Source: Aplectana chamaeleonis
Lineage: Eukaryota > Nematoda > Chromadorea > Rhabditida > Cosmocercidae
Assembly (NCBI GenBank): GCA_029168955.1
Contig: JAPDOI010001860.1
Location: 62,001 to 126,000, forward strand
DNA length: 64,000 nt
Reading direction: 5' to 3'
Shown: positions 54,728 to 64,000 of the stretch, one piece after another
Numbering within the stretch: position 1 is the stretch's first letter
Layout: each line of letters opens with the position of its first letter
The notes under the pieces: model-generated
The model's input: the letters and a program-made list of their open reading frames with translations, nothing else
What the model was told of the DNA's origin: nothing
The model's database searches: none
Position numbers and translations under genes: made by a program

Positions 54728-56025
54728 GGTCCCGGTCATGATTTGTCGATTGGCCGTAGCCAGCCCGGTCGATACGTATGGGGAGGATTGAAAATAGGGT
54801 GCGAAAAACCCCTGTCGTGGCAGACTGGAGCCCGCCATGGCCTGCTGTGACCAGACCGGTCGATAGGCATGTGAAGGTGAAAACCGGTGTGGCCATGTGA
54901 GTCTGCCGGAAATTATGCCGATGGTTACATGGCCAACAGGAGTGTACTTGTTCAGCGAAATATAGCAAAAAAATGGAGGTAGGTGTGTGGATAGCGTCCT
55001 AGGGATACGCAATGTTTCATTACCGGCTGGCACCCGGCGTCCACCAGGCGTTTTTTTTTCACCCCCTCCCCTTCATATACGTATTGCGCAGCTATCCACC
55101 GCGTCGGCCACACCGGGTGTTTTTCTTCACCTCGGTGTGCAATGTTTTGCATACTTGTCGACTGGGCCGGTCACGGCTGGCCACAGCTGACTTTGTCCAG
55201 GGGAGTAGTTTGGGGCATAGAACACGAATCAAAGGTCTGCTTGTTGTCTTTTTCAAGACTATGGCAGGTAGCTGCAGGGTTGGGCAGACTTGCGACCGGT
55301 CGCAACGGAGGGTCGTAAAAATTTGGGATTTTTTTTTTCAAAAAAATGATGTTTTTGGGGGGTTCGGAAAATTATGGTTCATCTCTAAACCACTCGGAAA
55401 GGTAGAGTGAGGCAGGAGCTATTTTAGTAATTTCACTGCATTTTTCAGTTTTTTTTTCATCATTTCAACATTTTTTTAAAGTCAAATCATTTTCTTAAAT
55501 ATTTCGAGACACTGTTTTGAATTCTTAAGTCCTTCTTTCTCGGAAATATGGCATTTTTAGACTATTGTTGGATGTATAGCGCCGTGTATTGCATCGCGAC
55601 CATTTCTCTATCCCAGGGGAGGGGGTTCGTGAAAATTTTGCTCACAAAGGGGAGTCGTAAAATTTTGGTCACCGGTCGCAACGGCCTTCTCAACCCTGGG
55701 TAGATGTCACTTTGGCCTCGCTCATGGCTGGCCGATCGACTGTAACCCGTTCGATGACAGCCCGGTCGATAATCATGAAGACATGAATGAGGGGTAAAAA
55801 AATACCCGTTGTGGCCGACCCAACCGATATGCTCATGACATAGGGTAAAATGTGAATGATACCCATGATATCATTCCGCATGTTTCGTACATATTGACCG
55901 CGTCACCCACAGCCGACCACACCGGGTGTTTTTTCCCACCTCCACCGTAAATTCTTGTCATGCATATCGACCGGGGTGGCCAGAACCGGTCGCGGCTGTT
56001 TTTTCGACCAACTATGACCGGGACC
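54728..56025. mobile_element. 1.3-kb PIF/Harbinger-like element
   Basis: Ends GGTCCCGGTCATGATT and GGTCCCGGTCATAGTT with CTA on both sides (54725-54727, 56026-56028). The interior has four blocks in alternating orientation containing GCCCGGTCGATA or its inverse. It contains the hAT-like MITE 55275-55698. Confidence 0.65.
55275..55698. mobile_element. 424-bp hAT-like MITE nested in 54728-56025
   Basis: Ends CAGGGTTGGGCAGACTT and CAGGGTTGAGAAGGCC. Flanking GGTAGCTG and GGTAGATG match at 7 of 8 bases. Subterminal CGACCGGTCGCAAC on both sides. Confidence 0.8.
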
Positions 56026-56028
56026 CTA

Positions 56029-57468
56029 ATGGTATTACTTCTACAGGGCTCTTTATTTTTTGGCTCATGACCACTACCAGCCGGGCAGCTATGGGGCTAT
56101 CATTACTACACGAGGGGCTGTCGATCAGAAAAACGGCGTCATGCGTATCGCTTTCCGAGCGAGAGTGTTACCATTACAGTGTAATGGTAATACTCTCTCC
56201 TGGTTCTAGTTACATAGTTCTGGCAACCCGGTCCGGTCATTCCCTTGCTAGGTAGGCGTCGCTTTTTTATGTTCCTCCTACTAAAATTCCTCAGAATTAC
56301 GAAAGTTTTAATGCGCATGTTCGGATGTCAGGATCCCTGGGAGTCAACTATATTTAAACTTCCGCAATTGTCTTTTTGGATGGACAACTCTTCCATGGTG
56401 TGGGCCGGCTGATTTAATGGGTCGGGCGTTCCACCGGATTAGCCGCCTCAGTCGGATGGTTCACGCGATTTTCACCCTGTTCCTTTAATTTGTTCGTCTT
56501 TCTTCCTTCCTTATCACCTTAGAAAGACCCAAGGCTTACGTTTCTGCAAAAAAAAAGCAGGAAACTTTCACATCGTGAACACTGTGCTTGAGTTGTTTTA
56601 TAATATATTCTTGGAGATCCATCGTTTTCTTCATCTCTGCAATTATCATTTTTGCTTCATTGTTGACCTATTGTTTACTATATACTGTTGATTGTTGTTG
56701 TTGTTATTTTTGGAAATCATTCGTTAAGTATTGCTTCTATCATCTCATGGGAACCGACGTCATTGTCCATGATTCTTGCGTTGCGTATCATTGCGCTTGA
56801 TCTTGCGCAATCAATTTGTCCTCATTTGCATTCCCGTGTCCACTTTAATAAACAAATGTGTGTCCATGTGGAATACGAGTTCTCCTCTAGTCGAGAGACG
56901 AAATCAACAACGCATTTGAATTCGGGGATGAATTAAAAATCAGGAGCAGATGTGGTGCGACTAGGGCGATTGTTAGGCTATGACGCGACCTCTTCGGATC
57001 CAAACCACACTTATACGACGGGAACGGTGTAAAGGTCACCAATGCATTGAAAGTAGAGGTGCGCTTATAGAGTTATGAATTCAGAGCTGATGGAAAATAT
57101 CATCAGCCTGATTCATCGATCAGACCAGGTAACGGTCTGATGGCCTCGTCTGCTATATTTCAACGTGCGTGCCCTCACGTTGCGGTTCGCCTATCAGCTC
57201 AGACATCATGCTGACGTGGGTTTACTTCGGGCCCAGGTCTGAAATGTGTAGAGTTGCGCGCTTTCGTCCGCTGTGAAAATCAGGAACCATTAGCAGCGGA
57301 AACGAGGATGAAGACGGATAATGGGAAGGTTGATAGGGCCGATCAGGTGCTAATATGGAAAGGTCTGCTTGTCGTCGAGTGCTAGGTAAGCAAGTGCCTG
57401 GAAGCCGCGTTACCAAAGGGAAGTGATAACAAGAGAAACGGAACAAGTAACAAAGGCAAATTAACTAA
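56029..57468. other. intergenic, no gene recognised
   Basis: A lone TTAA-MITE-like end (CATCGTGAACACTG) lies at 56572. A short palindrome with GTGTTACCATTACA/TGTAATGGTAATAC lies at 56165-56190. Otherwise nothing is recognisable. Confidence 0.4.
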
Positions 57469-57854
57469 CTGTTTTGCTTCGCTACGAGATGTTTATGATT
57501 TGGCATAATAATATTTGCGGGAAACTCGTTAAAAGAAGTGAAATACTCGGTGCAATTGATTTGTCGTGAGATTTAACACGGAAGAAACACGAAAAGCTAG
57601 ATGAAATGATGCACCATTGATTTGGATTTGCGTTTTGCTACCAAAAATCGAAAAATGAGTGTGGTTTCGAAAGGCCAAATCACGCGAGTTGTACTGAGCC
57701 CAGTAGTGGTACATCATTTCATCTAGCTTTTAGTGTTTCTTCCGTGTTAAATCTCATGACAAATCAATTGCACCAAGTATTTCACTTCTTTTAACGAGTG
57801 TCTCGCAAATATTATTATGCCAAATCATAAACCTCTCGTAGCGAAGCAAAACAG
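57469..57854. mobile_element. 386-bp foldback element
   Basis: Arms of about 145 bp start CTGTTTTGCTTCGCTACGAG on both strands, separated by about 95 bp. They contain TTTAACACGGAAGAAACAC. The target duplication is unclear (TAA nearby on both sides). Confidence 0.8.
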
Positions 57855-57939
57855 ATAATTTCATTTCATTTTGACGAAGGTTTCCTTCAGAGATAGGAAG
57901 AATAAAACAGGCTGTTCATGGCCATTCTGCCCACTTGAA

Positions 57940-59110
57940 CACACGCTACTTTCCCCGGCGCCCAGCGCTCTCCCAGTTGGGTCCCGCACATTTTTCCCGT
58001 TGCTCTATGCACTTTCTGTTGAGTCCCGTTCACATTTGCCGGCGCTCTATGCACTTTCTGTTGGGTCCCTTCAACTTTTCTCGGCGCTCTGTGCACTCCC
58101 GCTTGGGTCCCGGCCACTTTTCCCGGCGCGCTGTGCACTCCCACTTGGGTCCCGACCACTTTTTTCGGCTCTCTGTGCACTCCTGCTTGGGTCCAGAGTA
58201 TAGTTGCACACGAAAGAGATTTTCGAAAGATGTTTCGAAATTTTTTCGTTCGTTCGAAAATTCGTGGAACGAATTTTTTTCAAATTTCGTTCGTTCGAAA
58301 TTTTTTCGAACGAAAATATTTCAACTTTCGTTCGTTCAAAATTTCGTCGAACGAATTTTTTTCAAATTGCGTTCGTTCGAAACCCGATTTTTCGAAAAAA
58401 ATTTCGAAATTTTCGACGAGTTTCGAAAAAAATACGAAACTTCGAAAAAAATTGAAATTTCGATTAGTTCCGAATTTCGTTCGTTCGACCTCCGAAATTT
58501 CGAAAGTTTTTCGAAATTCGTTCGTTCGAAATTGTTTCGAACGAAATTTTTTCATTTTTCGTTCGTTCGAAAAGATTTCGAACGAAAAAATTTCAATTTT
58601 CGTTCGTTCGACATTTTTTTCGAAATTGTACAACTATAGTCCAGAGATCACTTTTTTTCGGCGCACTGTTCACTCCCGCTTGGGTCCCGACCACTTTTTC
58701 CGGCGCTATGTGCACTCCCACATGGGTCCCGACCACTTGTTTTCAGGCGCCCTACGCACTCCCAGTTCGGTCCCGTTCACATTTCCGACGCTCTATGCTT
58801 ACCTACTTGAGTCCCGTCCACTTTTTACGGCGCTCTACGCACTCCCGCTTGGGTCCCGCCCACTTTTCCCGGCACGCTGTGCACTCCCGCTTGGGTCGCG
58901 ACCACTTTTTCCGGCGCTATGTGCACTTCCACTTGGGTCCCGGCCACTTTTTTTCAGGCGCCCTACGCACTCCCAGTTCGGTCCCGTTCACTTTTCCGAC
59001 GCTCTATGCACACCCACTTGAGTCCCGTCCACTTTTTACGGCGCTCTGCGCACTCCCAAGTGCGTCCCGATCACCTTATACAGCGCTTGACGCACTTCAG
59101 TTTGTGTTCA
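57940..59110. repeat. 42-bp minisatellite, array split by a hAT-like insertion
   Basis: Units with CCACTTTTTCCGGCGC, TCTGTGCACTCCC and CTTGGGTCCCG run 57940-58198 and 58647-59110. They are related to 30107-30365 and 35625-38215. Both strands give 14-residue repeating frames. Confidence 0.85.
58199..58638. mobile_element. 440-bp hAT-like element with TATAGTTG ends
   Basis: Ends TATAGTTGCACA and TATAGTTGTACA. Perfect 8-bp duplications GTCCAGAG lie at 58191-58198 and 58639-58646. The interior is made of TTCGTTCGTTCGAAAT and its inverse. Confidence 0.9.
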
Positions 59111-59235
59111 GCCCACGGAGTATATGGTCCCTGATAGACTTGAGGCACAACATCTCTTGAGCTGTGTTAAGCCTTATCACGTTATCACCCACTTCTCTCA
59201 AAAGGCCAACCGAACTGCTTATCACTAAATTAAAA

Positions 59236-59597
<362 letters not shown>

Positions 59598-59732
59598 CAC
59601 AGATTTTAAAATTCGCAATTTTTTTGATATCTCGAGACCCACTTTGCGGATTTTACTCAAATTTGGGCAATGCTGAGAACTCTTACTGTTCTATCTTTTG
59701 GGAAAGTTTCTTGTTTAAAGATGTCTCCCGAA

Positions 59733-62579
59733 CAGGGATGCGCGGCAATTGCCGTTCGCCGCTTGCCGTTTGCCAGCCGTTTTCGAACTATTTTTGTCGA
59801 TTGTCGTTTGCCGTTTTTGTTCTCATTTTTCGACAAATTCCTTCAAAAAATGCGCAATAGTCAACAAACGCCGCGATTAGGATGCGCATGGAAATCCGAT
59901 AAGCGTTGTAGTGACCGCCTCGAAAGAAGAGACAGGCTATTATACTTGTTATGCGAAGGTAATTCCTCGGATAATGGATCGATTCGGATAATGCCAATTT
60001 AAATTTACTGGATATTGGTTCGATTCAGATAATGCGTTTTTTCAATTTTTCGGATATTGGATCGATTCAGATAATGCCATTTTTCCAATTATTCGGATAC
60101 GGATATCCGTCGGATAATTTCGGATAAATTTCGGATATTATCGGAACAAACCTCAGGCAACACACACACACCACACACACACCACACACACACCACACAC
60201 ACACACACCACACACACACACATGACACACACACACACACATACACACACACACACACACACAATAATAATACACACACACACACACGCACACACGCACG
60301 CACAAGCACGCACACACACACACACGCATACACGTCACACACACACACACATCATCGCACATACACACGTCACACACACACGCACACACACACACTTTCC
60401 TACATTTAACGTAAAATGAACCGATTTTCATCCGTTTTATCCGATTTTACGCAAAATTTATCCGTTTTATCCGGTTTTTATCCGATTTTTATCCGTTTTA
60501 TCCGATTTTATCCGATTTAACGCAAATTTTATCCGTTTTATCCGGTTTTTATCCGATTTTTATCCGTTTTATCCGATTTTATCCGAATTTTTGACCCTTC
60601 GGATAATGGTTCGATTCAGATAATGCCGATTTTAAATTTCCCGGATATTGGTTCGATTCAGATAATGCGTGTTTTCAAATTTTCGGATATCGGATTATCC
60701 AAATCTCGGATATCCGGTCGGATATCCGAAATGGAGTGATTCGGATACTAAGTATACAGGCTATACGTACTTCAAAACTTTAGACCAGTTGATGTAACCT
60801 ACCGTGCGGGCACGTCAAAGCAATTGCTAGTATTGTAGTGTCATGCTCGTGTGGGTCCTCTTGTCTGGAAGAGAACCGAAATTCCCCCCTCCCCTCCCCT
60901 TGTTGAGGCTTGATCAATGAATGCAGGGTTCATCGGGACAAGAATTAACACCGTGAACATTTTCAGGAGAGGGCACAAATGGTTTAGGGCTCAATTTCTT
61001 TCAGCTATTCTTCAAAGCGTCGTGTAGAGGATGTTGGACTTCACTGGCAGTTTCTGGGCTTACCTATGCACTTCGCCAACTTCTATTATGCTCACAATTG
61101 CGCTGAAAAACATGTGGAAAGTTTAAGTTCAGTTTAAAGGGTGGGGAAGGGTGTACACCTCGTGCGGAACATCCGTTTTGATTAAATTCGCTACTCGTCC
61201 AAGATTTGGATGCACGAGGATGATCAGTCGGGAATAAGGGATGGCGTACAGTTTGGGAAGGAGTTGGTTTGAGGTAACCGCGGTTTTCAGGAGTCGTATT
61301 TTTGGAAAGCTTGGGAAACTACCCGATAGCATATATTAGTATTTGAGTTGTTGGCGCGCAGTTCAGAAGAAATTTAAAAGGTCGGAGGGGGAGAGATGTC
61401 GAAGATGGAGCAGCTTCTTAGGAACGTTTCCAAGACTGTTTGAAAGCCTGCGTTTTAGTTGTATTTCTCGACGTCTATATCTGTTATCTGAATTCCGGCC
61501 GAATAGTAAACAACGTGAGGCATGCCAACGATTACGCCGCGAACTCTGAGAAAGTTCGCCGCAGCAGTGCCGGAAAGTATCGCGACCCTTAACTGTGCCG
61601 CCACAGTTCCGCGGTAGTACCGCAGCGGCTCCGCGTTCATCACTGTGTCGACACGATTGTGCTGCAGTGCCTTGAGGCTCAGCAACGTCACAACATTGGC
61701 TCGATAGTACCGCAGCGGTTCCGGGTTAGAACCGCACCGGCTCCGCGAGGATGCATCAGCGAACCCGAGTCGATTACGATGCACTGTCTTGTGTGGTGTC
61801 GCCGGTCTAATCACCCAAGTTTGATTACCCACGTCTCGTATATTTTTGCCCGCAGTAACGGTGATACCATTGTGCCCATCAGACCTAGGACTTAACCATC
61901 GTAGGTGCGCATTTTCGTTCGCAGGCCCGCCCAGTTGTACTGTGACTCATTATTAATTTCATATGACTTACTCTCAGTCAGTTCTATTTTTGTGAAGGCG
62001 CAGCCACCGATCGCGGTGCCGCAGCGGCACTTTCGTGGAGCCGCTGTGGTTTCTGTAGGAGCCGGTATGGTTTTATCGCGGAGCCGCAGCGGCAATTTCT
62101 ACCAGAGAAGCGGCGTGGCTACCACGCTCTTTAGAAAATGATCACCTAAAGTAGGGCCACATTGACCTCTTTATTTTTAGACGATTTTTGAAAGCTCACC
62201 CTCTTAACTTGGATTGCGCGATACTCTGAGCTTTGTGCGAGAAATTCGAAACACTAAGCAGTTGAATGACTACTACATATTCCGAAAAAGGTTGACATTA
62301 GAGAACCTCGAAGAATTACTATCCTTTCACCACAGCATTCCTATCACCAGTGCTCAATAGAATGCTCATTCCGGTGCTGTTTATTATACCAGGTATCGTA
62401 CCAACAAAAGAGGTTCAACGTCTTGTGGTATTGAAAAACCATTTTTAGTGGTGCTTTTAGAACATTTATATCGTTTTTGTGAAAGATTTTTTTGAATTTG
62501 CCGTTTGCCGGCCATTTTTCGACAAATTTTGTCGATTTCCGTTTGCCGATTTCTCAAAATCGTTTGCCGCACATCCCTG
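59733..62579. mobile_element. 2.85-kb hAT-like element
   Basis: Ends CAGGGATGCGCGGCAA and CAGGGATGTGCGGCAA. Perfect 8-bp duplications CTCCCGAA lie at 59725-59732 and 62580-62587. Subterminal GCCGTTTGCC/TTTTCGACAAA motifs occur at both ends. The interior holds the element 59941-60756 and a GC-rich region (61540-62110) with repeated CCGCAGCGGCTCCG in both orientations. No transposase. Confidence 0.9.
59941..60756. mobile_element. 816-bp hAT-like element nested in 59733-62579
   Basis: Ends TATACTTGTTATGCGAA and TATACTTAGTATCCGAA. Perfect 8-bp duplications CAGGCTAT lie at 59933-59940 and 60757-60764. Interior: GGTTCGATTCAGATAATGC repeats, a (CA)-rich block at 60160-60400 and TATCCGTTTTATCCGATTTT repeats at 60430-60590. 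A solo relative is at 32734-32798. Confidence 0.9.
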
Positions 62580-62587
62580 CTCCCGAA

Positions 62588-64000
62588 CCAAGATTCAGGA
62601 ATGAGGGTTGTGCGCAGAGGCAATCCCTCTCCAAATCAGGTGCGCGCTTCGCGCGCACCACAGTAAAGGAAGGATAATGGGGGAATGAAGACGATCCAAA
62701 TAAATAAGTGGAGAAATAAGAGGCAAGAAAGAAGGTAGTACTAGAGAGAGGAGAAGCCAGATAGAACGAAAAGAACACAAGTCATGACAAAGGAATGCGG
62801 AAGGTTACTCAGAATGTAGAAAACCATACAATTGAGTTTTCCCAAGAATTCAGAAGACACCGTAGATGAGAATCGAAAAAAAGGAGGGAAGGCTTTAAAA
62901 AGGCTTAAATTGAAATTCAGATTTTAAGACAAAACGCACATATGAGTATTTCAAAGGGAGAAAGCTAGCAACTACAGAAAAGATTGAAAACATCCGGGTG
63001 GCCGACGTTTAGGCCGAAATCGGGCGAAGACGCGAAGTAGGCTTTTTCTTCTAGTTTGCATGAAGGAAGATTATCAAATAAAACTTAGGCGTGAAAAGCC
63101 TCAGATATGGCAGAAATAACTTCTGAAACTGAAAATTGTAAAATAGCGTTAATTCTCAACGTGTTATTGGTTTTTCATCCTCTTTTCTGCCCTGTCTGGG
63201 CTCCAGCTCGTTCGGCCTAAACGCCCTAGACACGAAACATCTTTTCGCGGCGAGTTCCACTGCGAGGAAACGGTGAGAGCTTTCTGCGACAGCTTTTTTC
63301 TTGTCGACTTCACTCTGAAAACAGTGAATTCTGTCCGTGTTTCGCAGTGAACAGTGAATCTAAATAAATAGTGCGTCATTAAACGATGATTAATAATGGA
63401 TAGAAGGTTAGGGATCTCTGCGTTAACCGTTCCCTCTGGAGGAATGCCACACATTTGACCTCCGTTCGGAATGCCGGTAGGTGCTCACACATTGGTGGGA
63501 AAGTTCCCGAGGATAATAGACCTGATCTAATCCTTATCACTCAGTCAAGGAGAACGGTGAGATCCATTCCGAGGGGGACGTCTCACCGTTCTTCCCTCGA
63601 ATTTATCACAACGAGAGACGTTTGAGACAGTTGATTGGGGGGGGGGGAAGGGAAGTTCCGCTCACGGTTATTCCCTTGGTAAATCAATCACTCTTTGTGT
63701 TATGGAGATGTTGTCAATCAAGCTCGAAATAAGGTACTGGTGACAAACTGGGAGAGAACGATCTTCAGGTCGAATCAACATTTCAGATATTTACTAATCA
63801 GCATTGCTCGAGTTGCGACTGTTGATGTTCATGATATTCAACAACTTACCTACCGAAGACTTCGAACTGGCAGAAGACTGATAAGTTTCTGAAAATGGTG
63901 ATCGCATCATTTCCGTTATTTTTGTACCCCTTATGCCCCTAACCTAACATAACCCCCGCAATAGTACATGCGGTCTTTGCAGATAGCGGATGTAGGTATT
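62588..64000. other. intergenic, no gene recognised
   Basis: A poly(G) tract lies near 63638 and a short inverted pair GAACGGTGAGA/TCTCACCGTTC at 63552-63593. No open frame with recognisable similarity. Confidence 0.4.

Noticed and set aside
61804..61825. Stretch resembling the nematode spliced leader SL1 (19 of 22 bases)
   Set aside because: No splice donor or SL RNA body follows, and it lies inside a hAT-like element; most likely chance or a decayed fragment.

Overview
The window is animal (metazoan) nuclear DNA. The splice acceptors (TTTCAG or TTTTAG) and several 61-89 bp introns suggest a nematode; the species is not identifiable from what I can see. There are no prokaryotic features.

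The central result is one host gene spread over almost the whole window on the + strand. Eleven exons between 386 and 53185 form an in-phase chain that matches, in order, the middle to C-terminal part of WDR75/UTP17, a WD40 protein of the nucleolar small-subunit processome. Nearly everything else sits in its introns. Intron 1 of the visible part (483-6575) is filled by a 5.75 kb hAT-like element. Intron 5 (7734-47180) is 39.4 kb long and holds a jockey/CR1-like LINE, a Penelope-like element, a Ty3/gypsy element, many MITEs and several satellite arrays. Intron 10 (48487-52921) holds a full-length antisense LINE.

Layout: 1-385, 46-bp minisatellite and intron. 386-7733, exons 1-5 with a nested transposon stack in intron 1. 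7826-12131, TIR elements and a LINE-derived short element. 12132-15473, LINE copy 2. 17890-20280, Penelope-like remnant split by a TTAA MITE. 20800-30400, TTAA MITEs, foldback elements, a hAT-like 1.5 kb element and small satellites. 31090-32700, a 560-bp-period repeat. 34476-38483, a small TIR element and a 2.6 kb array of a 42-bp minisatellite. 39411-43707, gypsy element. 44174-45720, hAT MITE and two tandem arrays. 47181-48486, exons 6-10. 49414-52751, LINE copy 3. 52922-53185, last exon. 53186-64000, intergenic transposons, including a 2.85 kb hAT-like element with an 816-bp hAT-like element inside it.

At least eight insertions carry 8-bp target duplications and hAT-like ends, and five loci carry a TTAA-type MITE. 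No transposase gene for these families is visible, so they would need to be mobilised from elsewhere. Several insertions can be undone on paper and restore the interrupted reading frame, which gives a relative chronology. The LINEs encode a 2A-like peptide (ERNPGP or EANPGP) just upstream of a PHD-like zinc finger.
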